A stretch of 12,865 nucleotides of DNA, from positions 1 through 12,865 of the forward strand of contig JAHFTU010000029.1 of the NCBI GenBank assembly GCA_023269295.1, written 5' to 3'. Of the stretch, positions 6,571 through 12,865 are shown piece after piece. This DNA comes from Candidatus Woesearchaeota archaeon (lineage in GTDB: Archaea; Nanobdellota; Nanobdellia; Woesearchaeales; UBA10216). The position numbers were made by a program, and so were the translations under genes. The notes beneath the pieces were generated by a model. That model was not told the DNA's origin. It saw only the letters and a list, made by a program, of their open reading frames with translations, and searched no databases. The stretch's first letter is position 1; the number at the start of each line of letters is the position of its first letter.

Positions 6571-9500
6571 ATGGCAATGGGCAAGAAATCCGGAAAAAGC
6601 AAAGCTGCAACAGCTAAAACCACAGATGCCGAATTCAAGTTCAAAACCACTGCCGAGCTTAAGGTTCCTAATGTCCTGATAGACCAGATTGTGGGCCAGG
6701 ACGAGGCCGTGCAGGTCATCAGGAAGGCGTCCAAGCAGCGCAGGCACGTCCTTCTTATCGGTGACCCGGGAACGGGGAAGTCGATGATGGGAATGGCAAT
6801 GGCCGAGCTCCTTCCAAGGGAAAAGCTTGTGAGCATCATGGCTTTTGCAAACCCAAATGATGAGAACCAACCGCTTATCAGGGTTGTTCCGGCCCATCAG
6901 GGCAAGGACATTGTCACCTTTGCGAAGCTCGAGGCTGGCAAGATGTCCAAGCACGTCAACCTTATCATGGTTATACTTCTGGTCGCTTCTCTGATAATGC
7001 CGTGGTGGGCTTACACTCATTATACTGCCATTAACCCCATTCTTGGCGGCATCATGTTCCTGACTTTTTCGCTGTTCGGTTTTGCCTCAATGGTTTCATT
7101 CATACTTTTCCTGAACCTGGGCAAGAGGATAAGGAACGTCATCAACGTGCCTAAGATTGTAGTCAACAATTTTGACCAGAAAACCGCGCCCTTTTATGAC
7201 GCCACAGGTGCCCACGCTGGCGCGCTTCTCGGCGATGTGCTTCATGACCCATTCCAATGCATCCCAGGCAATGAACTTGTTCATCTTGCAAACGGAAAGC
7301 CTGTCAGGATGGCAGAACTTGTCGAGCCCCTGATTGGCCAGGATGGCGAGCGCACTCTGGATGAGGAGGAGCAGTTTGAAGTGCTTGGAGAGCTTAATGA
7401 CAAGTTCGGGTACACTGCCACAAGGGTCACGAAGGTTTACCGCAGGCAATTTGATGGCGAGCTGGTGGCGATTGAAACGCGCCGTGGCTATCGCATTCGT
7501 GTTACTCCAAATCACCCAATTGCTGTTTTCAAGCCAACAGGGGAAATTGAATTCGTTCGCGCTGAAGCTGTGACACGGGGCATGCTAAGCATTGTGCCAG
7601 ACAAGCTGCCAATTACTGCAGGGGGAAAGCTCCCAGCCGCTTTTGTGCATTTTCTTGCAGAAACGCTAAGTGACGGTAGCATCCGTGAAAGGTCTGTGGC
7701 GTTCAAAGTCAGAACAGAGTGGAAAGCCGAACAGTATCAGGAAACTATCCGTGCAGTTGGAGTTTCGCCAAAAGTTATTCGCAGAGGTAAGGACATTGAA
7801 ATCTACGCTCATTCTGCAGAGCTTGTCCAGAAGCTTATTGCACTGGGAGCGAAAAAGAATGGGAAAAAGAGCATCCCCAGCATCATTTTCAGCCTGCCTA
7901 GGGAACAGATTATGGAGTTTCTTGCGCGTTACATCTCTATTGACGGTTACGTCGGCAAGCAGGGGCAGTTTGAGATTGTGTCAAAGGAAATGATTCCGGA
8001 CCTTACTGCCCTGTTGCTAAAGGCTGGTGTGAGGGCTAAGGTGCGTTACCGCCCTGACCACGGCTTCGGGCTTGCCAAGGGAATTATCCAGCCGCGAGTC
8101 ATTTTTGGTGATTATGAATTTGCCAAGCTGTACCGCGAACTGACAATTAATCCTGTCCATAGGAGAAACGTTGATGCCTATCTTGCTTCAGCAACAGCCC
8201 GGCACGTGAGCCAAGACGATGTTATTCCTGTAGAATTTAGCTGGCTTGAGAAGATAAGGGCAAAGGCAGGCCTTAGCCAGGAAAAAACACATCCTGCTTA
8301 TTACGCTTTAAAGCCAGGGCTTCAGACTTCGCAGGCGCCAACGCGCAATCTTTTGCAGCAGATTGTTTCAAAGTTCCTTTCTGTTACAAATGACGAAGCG
8401 CTCTTTAAATTGCGTGATGTCGCTGAAGGCACTTTTGCCTATGACGAAATTGTGTCGGTAGCCAAGGAGCGGTTTGACGGCCCTGTGTACAACCTCACAA
8501 CAGGCACTGGCACTTATGTTGTTTCTCAAGTGCTAACCCACAATACAGGCGGCCTCGGCACTCCCGCCCATGAAAGAGTAGTTGCGGGAATGATTCACAA
8601 GGCCCACATGGGCGTGCTGTTCATTGATGAGATTGCAATTCTTGAGCCCAGCACGCAGCAGGAGCTTCTGACTGCGCTGCAGGAAGGCCGCTACCCAATT
8701 ACAGGCCAGTCCGAGCGCTCAGCTGGCGCTATGGTCAGGACAGAGCCGGTGCCGTGCAACTTTATTCTTGTGGCCGCCGGAAATGTTGAGACTGTGGCTC
8801 GCATGCACCCTGCGCTGAGGAGCAGGGTAAGGGGCTACGGCTATGAGGTTTACATGCGCAACACCATGGAGGACACTGCCGAGAACAGGATGAAGATTGC
8901 GCAGTTTGTTGCGCAGGAAGTTACCAAGGACAAGAAGATTCCGCACTTCTCTCCTGATGCTGTCAGTGAGATTATAATTGAGGCCCGCAAGCGCGCCAAC
9001 AGGAAAGGGCATTTGTCGCTGCTGCTGAGGGACCTTGGCGGCATCGTGAGGGCCGCCGGCGACATTGCTGTTGAGCGCAGCGCCACGTTTGTTGACAGGC
9101 AGCACGTTCTGGATGCCAAGAGAATCGCCAGGCCGCTTGAGCAGCAGATTGCCGACAAGATAATTGAGCACCGCAAGGAGTACGATGTCATAATCACTTC
9201 CGGAAAGCATGTCGGCAGGGTCAATGGCCTTGCTGTGCTTGGCGGCGGCGCAACCTTCTCAGGCATCATCCTGCCGATAGAGGCTGAGGTTGTTCCAGGA
9301 GGCGAGGCAAGGGAGATTATTGCGACAGGCAAGCTGGGCGCAATCGCCAAAGAGGCGGTGAAGAACGTTTCTGCCATAATCAAGAAATACTTTGGCGAGG
9401 ACATCAAGAGGAAGCACGACATTTATGTGCAGTTCCTGCAAACATACGAGGGCGTTGAGGGCGACTCTGCCTCAATCGCTGTTGCGACAGCCATAATCTC

Positions 9501-9789
9501 AGCCCTGAAAGGGGTTCCGGTCAAGCAGGAGTATGCCATGACAGGCAGCCTGTCAGTCAGGGGCGAAGTTCTTCCTGTTGGCGGGGTGTCTGCAAAGGTT
9601 GAGGCTGCTGTTGAGGCAGGCATAACAAAGGTTATCGTACCGAAGAGCAACATGAGGGACATAATCATGGACAAGTCGAGCATGGCTAGGATAACCATAA
9701 TCCCAGTAGAAACAATCGTGGAAGTCCTCAGGGAAGCCCTGTACTGGAAAGGGAAAGAGTCTGTGCTGAGGAAGATTGTCAGCGCTTAA
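6571..9789 (+). CDS. lonB: Membrane-anchored ATP-dependent protease LonB, intein-containing precursor
   Basis: Archaeal LonB degrades misfolded and regulatory proteins at the cytoplasmic face of the membrane. Seen, numbered from ATG 6571 (1072 aa precursor): Walker A GDPGTGKS at 64-71; two membrane segments at about 130-148 and 155-180, inserted in the AAA+ domain as is usual for LonB; an intein at 230-658; Walker B VLFIDE at 682-687; the Lon-type helical region; and the C-terminal protease domain with Ser966 in EGDSAS and Lys1009 in SAKVEA, the Ser-Lys dyad at the family's 43-residue spacing. Without the intein the protein is 643 aa, the usual LonB length. The intein separates Walker A from Walker B, so ATPase activity must await splicing. 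It stands alone with its own promoter and converges on the gene at 9810. Confidence 0.97.
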   Translation: MAMGKKSGKSKAATAKTTDAEFKFKTTAELKVPNVLIDQIVGQDEAVQVIRKASKQRRHVLLIGDPGTGKSMMGMAMAELLPREKLVSIMAFANPNDENQPLIRVVPAHQGKDIVTFAKLEAGKMSKHVNLIMVILLVASLIMPWWAYTHYTAINPILGGIMFLTFSLFGFASMVSFILFLNLGKRIRNVINVPKIVVNNFDQKTAPFYDATGAHAGALLGDVLHDPFQCIPGNELVHLANGKPVRMAELVEPLIGQDGERTLDEEEQFEVLGELNDKFGYTATRVTKVYRRQFDGELVAIETRRGYRIRVTPNHPIAVFKPTGEIEFVRAEAVTRGMLSIVPDKLPITAGGKLPAAFVHFLAETLSDGSIRERSVAFKVRTEWKAEQYQETIRAVGVSPKVIRRGKDIEIYAHSAELVQKLIALGAKKNGKKSIPSIIFSLPREQIMEFLARYISIDGYVGKQGQFEIVSKEMIPDLTALLLKAGVRAKVRYRPDHGFGLAKGIIQPRVIFGDYEFAKLYRELTINPVHRRNVDAYLASATARHVSQDDVIPVEFSWLEKIRAKAGLSQEKTHPAYYALKPGLQTSQAPTRNLLQQIVSKFLSVTNDEALFKLRDVAEGTFAYDEIVSVAKERFDGPVYNLTTGTGTYVVSQVLTHNTGGLGTPAHERVVAGMIHKAHMGVLFIDEIAILEPSTQQELLTALQEGRYPITGQSERSAGAMVRTEPVPCNFILVAAGNVETVARMHPALRSRVRGYGYEVYMRNTMEDTAENRMKIAQFVAQEVTKDKKIPHFSPDAVSEIIIEARKRANRKGHLSLLLRDLGGIVRAAGDIAVERSATFVDRQHVLDAKRIARPLEQQIADKIIEHRKEYDVIITSGKHVGRVNGLAVLGGGATFSGIILPIEAEVVPGGEAREIIATGKLGAIAKEAVKNVSAIIKKYFGEDIKRKHDIYVQFLQTYEGVEGDSASIAVATAIISALKGVPVKQEYAMTGSLSVRGEVLPVGGVSAKVEAAVEAGITKVIVPKSNMRDIIMDKSSMARITIIPVETIVEVLREALYWKGKESVLRKIVSA
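7258..8544 (+). other. Intein with LAGLIDADG homing endonuclease, inserted in LonB
   Basis: In-frame 429-aa insertion between HDPFQ and TGGLGTPAHE of LonB. Splicing motifs are all present: Cys1 in CIPGNELVHL (block A), TPNHP with His86 (block B), FDGPVYNLTTGTGTYVVSQ (block F), and the end VLTHN with His428-Asn429, followed by extein Thr+1 as nucleophile. So splicing should be active. Two dodecapeptide motifs mark a LAGLIDADG endonuclease: FLAETLSDGSI (Asp139) and FLARYISIDGY (Asp229). Both keep the catalytic acid, so cleavage activity is plausible. The Arg codon CGT recurs in this segment but I find none in the LonB exteins by eye, which suggests recent arrival. LonB inteins are known in Thermococcales; whether this is the same insertion allele needs alignment. 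Confidence 0.96.
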
Positions 9790-9809
9790 AAGAGGCTAAC
9801 GACCATGTA

Positions 9810-10229
9810 TCAATTAGACTGGTAATTTCTTGCGAAAGCAGTAAGGCCAGTGAGTGTATTAACAACATTTGCTTCACGAAGAACAGCTTCAAGCGTTGTC
9901 TTTAAAGACTGCTCAAACTGCAGGCCTCCAGTAGTCTGTGCCGGGACTTCGCCTTGGACAGCATAAACCTGGGATAGGCATCTGATTCCATAGCTAATTA
10001 CGACAGAGTCAGGCAACTGGATTTCATACCGCTGCATGGCAGCATCAACTGCATCTGTTAATGTTTTTTGCCTTCTTTGTGCAATAAGTGTAAAGGTTTC
10101 CTTTTCAGGAGGAGTGCCGCTTACAAGGTCAACCAGTGCAGAAAGGTATGACCTGAGAGTTGGCTCTATCTCTGCCAATGCTCTGTCTGCATCCGTATTG
10201 GCGCCATTGCCGCTCAAATTGCCAGTCAT
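9810..10229 (-). CDS. Hypothetical soluble protein
   Basis: 139 aa; not recognised. The sequence is mostly helical in appearance, with a Gly/Asn-rich start (first 12 residues), then ALAEIEPTLRSYLSALVDLV and a C-terminal half ending AFARNYQSN. There is no signal peptide, membrane segment or metal-binding motif. The gene is credible because a TATA box (minus strand, 10260-10251) lies about 25 bases upstream of the ATG at 10229 and a purine-rich AAGGTAAGAGG stretch precedes the start. It converges on lonB with a 20-base gap and is divergent from the membrane-protein gene at 10405. No role can be inferred. Confidence 0.65.
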   Translation of the reverse strand: MTGNLSGNGANTDADRALAEIEPTLRSYLSALVDLVSGTPPEKETFTLIAQRRQKTLTDAVDAAMQRYEIQLPDSVVISYGIRCLSQVYAVQGEVPAQTTGGLQFEQSLKTTLEAVLREANVVNTLTGLTAFARNYQSN

Positions 10230-10250
10230 GCCTCTTACCTTAGCAATTCA

Positions 10251-10260
10251 TATATATAAA
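10251..10260 (-). promoter_or_regulatory. TATA box of the hypothetical gene at 9810-10229
   Basis: On the minus strand TTTATATATA at 10260-10251 is a near-consensus archaeal TATA box. Its distance to the ATG at 10229 implies an almost leaderless message. The rest of 10261-10404 is the upstream region of the divergent membrane-protein gene; CCTTTAATA at 10323-10331 could be that gene's TATA box. Confidence 0.55.
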
Positions 10261-10404
10261 CCTTTCTATTTTCGTAACTGCCTAGTGGCACTGCTTGTTT
10301 TCACCACGGCAATAGTAAGAAAACCTTTAATAGACGCAGGGTTCAGTAGTGTAAAATCTTACAAACACGGCTGTATAGCCAGTAAAAATGGGGTGAAAGG
10401 GACA

Positions 10405-11097
10405 ATGGTTAGTTACGGAATGGGTCCAGCATCAGGTTATCTGCAGCAGACTGGCCAGGCATTGAGTGATCCTCTGGTCAGCATATGGCAGAGCTTTGTG
10501 AGTGTTACTCCAACCATAATCGCTGGCGTATTGGTTTTAATCTTCGGCTATATTCTGAGCTCGCTGATTGGCGCTTTGGTGCACGCTGTTCTTAACGCAG
10601 CCAAGATTGATGACCACCTCAGGAAAGCAAGGCTTGCCCATTCAATCGGGTTCCTCAGCGTTGCCAACCTTGGCGGCTCATTGATCAAGTGGTACATCTT
10701 TACGCTGTTTATCGTTGAGTCAAGCAAGCTTTTCAAGCTGGGCGTTGTTTCAGACCAGCTGAACAGGCTCGCAAGCATGCTGCCAAGCGTCTTCGCAGCA
10801 GTTGTTATAGTGCTCGGCGGACTGATTGTGGCTGACTTTGCTGCTGACAGGATGCTTCACGCCAAGAGGAAAGGCGTCAGGGTTGCCAGCTCAATCGTCA
10901 GGTGGGCAATAATCATCACAGTCATCATCACCGCACTGGGCCAGATGAGCGTTGACGTGTCATTCATAAGCAACGCGCTTCTCATCCTGGTTGCAGCAAT
11001 CAGCGTAGGGCTTGCGATTGCAGTAGGCATTGGCTTTGGTAACGCCTTCAAGGACGAGTCCAAGACCATAGTCAAGCACCTGAAAAAGAACTGGTAA
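10405..11097 (+). CDS. Conserved-TM-helix membrane protein, mechanosensitive-channel-like
   Basis: 230 aa integral membrane protein with about five hydrophobic segments: roughly residues 36-60, 92-112, 126-146, 164-180 and 188-212. The segment ISVGLAIAVGIGFGNAFKDESK (199-220) resembles the pore-side helix of the conserved-TM-helix family (PF05552 type), related to small-conductance mechanosensitive channels. The protein stops right after it, so the soluble MscS beta domain is missing. Start ATG 10405 is chosen because GGTGA lies about 8 bases upstream; the frame is open much farther back, but that part would overlap the divergent gene. A long T-rich tract follows the stop. A channel or membrane-tension role is inferred from family resemblance only. 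Confidence 0.75.
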   Translation: MVSYGMGPASGYLQQTGQALSDPLVSIWQSFVSVTPTIIAGVLVLIFGYILSSLIGALVHAVLNAAKIDDHLRKARLAHSIGFLSVANLGGSLIKWYIFTLFIVESSKLFKLGVVSDQLNRLASMLPSVFAAVVIVLGGLIVADFAADRMLHAKRKGVRVASSIVRWAIIITVIITALGQMSVDVSFISNALLILVAAISVGLAIAVGIGFGNAFKDESKTIVKHLKKNW

Positions 11098-11146
11098 GTT
11101 CTTTTACCTGTTTCTTTTCTTACTTTTTCCTTTTATTGATTTTTGG
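11098..11146 (+). terminator. T-rich terminator region after the membrane-protein gene
   Basis: Repeated runs of four to five T (CTTTT, TTTCTTTTC, CTTTTT, CCTTTT, GATTTTT) follow the stop codon directly, the usual form of archaeal oligo-T termination. No stem is needed or seen. Confidence 0.55.
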
Positions 11147-11184
11147 TGGCCATATTTAGTGCTGCAAAAAAACAGCGGGTTTAC

Positions 11185-11226
11185 GCAAAGTTTAAATACA
11201 AGTATAATTCTAATTATATTTGGTGA
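11185..11226 (+). promoter_or_regulatory. vapBC promoter, palindromic operator candidate and ribosome-binding site
   Basis: GCAAAG TTTAAATA (11185-11198) is a BRE-plus-TATA promoter. Just downstream, TATAATT-CT-AATTATA (11203-11218) is a perfect 7-bp inverted repeat with a 2-base centre. It sits where an autorepressor would block transcription. GGTGA at 11222-11226 is the ribosome-binding site, six bases before the ATG at 11233. Binding by VapB is inferred from how AbrB-type antitoxins usually act. Confidence 0.55.
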
Positions 11227-11232
11227 TGCTTG

Positions 11233-11445
11233 ATGGAAGCTGTTGGAAAGGCCAGGAAGTGGGGAAATTCGCTTGGTGTTGTGCTGCCTAATGAGTTCGT
11301 CAGAGATGAAAATATTGAAGAGGGTGATGAGGTTCTCATTTTAAAAAAGAAGCCAGACTTAAGAGCCTTACGAGGCATAATTAAGGGCACTAAAATGACT
11401 GGTCAGCAGTTCAAGGACGAAGCCAGAAAAAGCTGGGGTGATTAA
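11233..11445 (+). CDS. vapB: VapB-type antitoxin, AbrB/SpoVT swapped-hairpin family
   Basis: 70 aa antitoxin, the first gene of a toxin-antitoxin pair. Seen: the AbrB-type DNA-binding start MEAVGKARKWGNSLGVVLP with NEFVRDENIEEGDEVLIL completing the swapped beta barrel (about residues 1-42), then a short charged C-terminal tail (FKDEARKSWGD) that would bind and block the toxin. ATG 11233 is preferred over TTG 11230 because GGTGA sits at the proper spacing. The stop overlaps the start of the toxin gene by 8 bp, typical of these operons. It probably represses its own promoter at the palindrome 11203-11218. The family assignment is solid; the specific subfamily is not determined. Confidence 0.9.
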   Translation: MEAVGKARKWGNSLGVVLPNEFVRDENIEEGDEVLILKKKPDLRALRGIIKGTKMTGQQFKDEARKSWGD

Positions 11446-11812
11446 CCTGCTTTACTTCTACGACAGTTCGGTAATCTGCGAATATATGGTGAACAACCAA
11501 AACCTTTTTCCATACTTCGAAGAGCACGAAGGCGTAGTCACTCTTTTGGTTATTATGGAAACGCATTTCATTCTGCTAAAAAAGGTAAGCGAAGATGCAG
11601 CAGACAAAGCCTTAAACATGCTTTTTCCATTAATGGTTCAGCCAGATAAACAGTTGATTAAGAAAGCTATGAAGTTCAGGCTGGATAATGCGAAAATTGG
11701 CTTCTCTTACGCCGACGCGCTCGGCTACACGTACGCAAAGGAACACAACATGCCCTTTCTGACGTGCGACAACGCCTTCAGAGGGCTGCCGAACGTGGTT
11801 TTTGTGCGTTAG
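11438..11812 (+). CDS. vapC: VapC-type toxin, PIN-domain ribonuclease
   Basis: 124 aa PIN-domain protein; VapC toxins cut tRNA or rRNA with Mg2+ when not held by the antitoxin. Seen: the acidic quartet Asp9 (YFYDSSVI), Glu41 (VIMETHF), Asp93 (FSYADALGYTYAKEHN) and Asp111 (LTCDNAFRGL), in the family order and spacing, so the active site looks intact. Start is GTG 11438, inside the last codons of vapB; GGGG of the vapB end provides a weak ribosome-binding site, so translation is likely coupled. Length is typical. The pair is flanked by its own promoter, consistent with a mobile, self-contained module. The RNA target cannot be told from sequence. Confidence 0.9.
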   Translation: MINLLYFYDSSVICEYMVNNQNLFPYFEEHEGVVTLLVIMETHFILLKKVSEDAADKALNMLFPLMVQPDKQLIKKAMKFRLDNAKIGFSYADALGYTYAKEHNMPFLTCDNAFRGLPNVVFVR

Positions 11813-11848
11813 AGTCCGTAATAAGCCCTGAAAAGTGCCCAAAAAGCG

Positions 11849-11862
11849 AGAATTTAAATTCT
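11849..11862 (+). promoter_or_regulatory. Palindromic TATA box of the gene at 11891
   Basis: AGAATTTAAATTCT is a perfect 14-bp palindrome whose centre TTTAAATT reads as a TATA box about 36 bases before the ATG at 11891. The symmetry could be an operator or could just reflect AT-rich composition. Confidence 0.45.
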
Positions 11863-11890
11863 TCCAACAATTCCCTCTTTACGAAAGGAT

Positions 11891-12277
11891 ATGCCTAACT
11901 CAGAGCGTTCAGAAACACGGTTGGAAGACCGTCTGCAAAGGATGTTCTCATCCGTTATGGAAGCATTAGTTGCAGTTGCCGGTAGCCCACCATTAAGAGA
12001 AGCAAAAAGTTATTTGGCAAGTTATTATCCTTCCCAAATTGGGAAGCTTGATCCTACTGTGGCGGAATATGTTGGATGGCTGGGAGAAATTACGCGTAGT
12101 GTCGGCATAGCTGGAGGCGGTTACGCTCTTTACGAAGCATTCCATCAGGATTTTGCTGACGCAATACCACTTGCAGTTACTTCAGCAGTTTTGTACATTG
12201 GTTCTGAAGTTGCTACAAGACTAATTAGAAGAGCAAGACGCCAGATGCTCAATGATTTAGAGAGATATGCTCCTTGA
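11891..12277 (+). CDS. Hypothetical small probable membrane protein
   Basis: 128 aa; not recognised. Seen: a charged N-terminal 15 residues (NSERSETRLEDRLQR), a short hydrophobic helix near 20-32, then two hydrophobic stretches at about 69-83 (SVGIAGGGYALYEAF) and 91-112 (AIPLAVTSAVLYIGSEVATRLI). An Arg-rich segment, RRARRQ, follows at 113-118, which would fit a cytoplasmic C-terminus under the positive-inside rule. It could be a two-helix hairpin membrane protein. ATG 11891 is supported by the TATA box at 11849-11862; AAAGGA lies only a base or two before it, so the message is probably read from a short leader. It follows vapBC by about 80 bases but has its own promoter. No function is inferred. 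Confidence 0.65.
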   Translation: MPNSERSETRLEDRLQRMFSSVMEALVAVAGSPPLREAKSYLASYYPSQIGKLDPTVAEYVGWLGEITRSVGIAGGGYALYEAFHQDFADAIPLAVTSAVLYIGSEVATRLIRRARRQMLNDLERYAP

Positions 12278-12315
12278 CTAAATTCGGCTTCACAAACGAC
12301 ACAAATTGCTAATAC

Positions 12316-12333
12316 TCTTCTTTTTACCCTTTG
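12316..12333 (+). terminator. Oligo-T tract after the gene at 11891
   Basis: CTTCTTTTTACCCTTTG, with T5 at 12321-12325, lies about 40 bases past the stop. It is a plausible archaeal terminator, but no other evidence supports it. Confidence 0.3.
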
Positions 12334-12411
12334 TTACTCCTGCGAGGGGCGAGACTACGTCTAATTTCCCTTAGTTGTGTGCACTTTCGCGACGACATAG
12401 TATTTTTTCGT

Positions 12412-12436
12412 CTTGGTCACCGCAAACTATTTAAAA
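12412..12436 (+). promoter_or_regulatory. Promoter of the PAC2 gene, with CTTGGTCAC box
   Basis: CTATTTAAAA around 12427-12436 is a TATA box about 25-30 bases before the ATG at 12459, predicting a leaderless message. CTTGGTCAC at 12412-12420 lies just upstream, ending about 8 bases before the TATA box, as in the proteasome-like gene. GACGA (12392-12396) and TCGTC (12408-12412) form a small inverted repeat next to it. Confidence 0.5.
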
Positions 12437-12458
12437 CACCAAGCCGCAAATTGGCTGC

Positions 12459-12865
12459 ATGGAAATAGTTCTTGACAAGAAGCCAAAGTCGCCTGTCGTC
12501 ATCAGCGGCTTTCCTGGCGTTGGCATGGTGGGTGCAATTGCTGCAGAGTTCCTGATTCAGCATTTGGTCACTGAGAAGATTGGCAAGGTAATCCTTGACA
12601 AGAGCCCGGCCCTTGTGGCAATCCACGAGGGCAAGCTGATTGAGCCGTTCAGCGTCTACTACAGCAAAAAGCACAACATCGCAGTAATCCATTCAATCCT
12701 TGCTGTTCCGGGAACAGAATGGCAGGCAGCCGAAGCACTCCTGAAAATCTGCGCATCATTAAAGGCAAGGGAGCTCATAAGCGTCGAGGGCGTGGCAAGC
12801 AGCGGCACTGCCGATGGGGAAGCGCAGGACCGGGGGAGCAGCGAGAGCAAAATCTTCTACTACAC
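12459..12865 (+). CDS. PAC2-family protein (proteasome assembly chaperone-like), 5' part
   Basis: 135 codons are visible and the frame is open at the window edge. Seen: the PAC2-family opening SPVVISGFPGVGMVGAIAAEFLI (about residues 11-33), then KLIEPFSVYYSKKHNIAVIHSILAVPGTEWQAAEAL, and the start of the next conserved strand, LISVEGVASSG. Archaeal members include PbaB-type proteins that bind or help assemble the proteasome; many others have no assigned role. ATG 12459 is placed one archaeal promoter distance from the TATA box, giving a leaderless message. It lies about 6 kb from the proteasome-like gene and shares a promoter-upstream 9-mer with it. The family is firm; a proteasome role here is an inference. 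Confidence 0.85.
   Translation, partial: MEIVLDKKPKSPVVISGFPGVGMVGAIAAEFLIQHLVTEKIGKVILDKSPALVAIHEGKLIEPFSVYYSKKHNIAVIHSILAVPGTEWQAAEALLKICASLKARELISVEGVASSGTADGEAQDRGSSESKIFYY

Noticed and set aside
10036..10404. N-terminal extension of the membrane-protein gene back to 10036
   Set aside because: It overlaps the divergent hypothetical gene and its promoter; ATG 10405 has a ribosome-binding site at proper spacing.
1..12865. CRISPR array, insertion sequence or rRNA gene
   Set aside because: No regularly spaced repeats, transposase-like frame or rRNA-like stretch was seen in reading the window.

Overview
The window looks like a chromosomal segment of an archaeon. Several signs agree: TATA-type promoters about 25-45 bases before start codons, a membrane-anchored LonB protease, a PAC2-family protein, a glycine decarboxylase split into two subunits, a tRNA with no encoded CCA, and closely packed genes that are often leaderless. 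I cannot place it in a phylum from sequence alone. A DPANN or other uncultivated euryarchaeal-type lineage is possible, but that is a guess.

Layout. The left edge holds the 3' end of arginyl-tRNA synthetase (+). It converges on a three-gene glycine cleavage operon on the minus strand, transcribed gcvPA, gcvPB, gcvT, with overlapping reading frames. About 320 bases separate this operon from the next gene. They contain a compact structured element of about 150 bp (closing stem plus three hairpins) flanked by a 9-bp direct repeat. The element ends just before the promoter of a 335-aa gene whose product looks like a divergent proteasome-type Ntn hydrolase, with Thr directly after the start Met. 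A decayed tRNA-like fragment and a tRNA-Leu(CAG) follow. Next is lonB, interrupted by a 429-aa intein with a LAGLIDADG endonuclease. On the right are an unrecognised minus-strand gene, a conserved-TM-helix membrane protein, a VapBC-type toxin-antitoxin pair with a palindromic operator candidate, a small probable membrane protein, and the 5' part of a PAC2-family gene that runs off the edge.

How the genes relate. gcvPA, gcvPB and gcvT supply the P and T proteins of glycine cleavage; the lipoyl carrier GcvH and the L protein are not here. Three genes point to protein turnover: the proteasome-like gene, lonB, and the PAC2 gene, whose family includes proteasome assembly factors. The proteasome-like and PAC2 genes also share the 9-mer CTTGGTCAC at nearly the same place upstream of their TATA boxes, which could mean shared control. 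The most unusual items are the divergent Ntn-hydrolase-like gene, the structured element before it, the tRNA-Leu(CAG) with a G discriminator plus its nearby relic, and the intein splitting the LonB ATPase.
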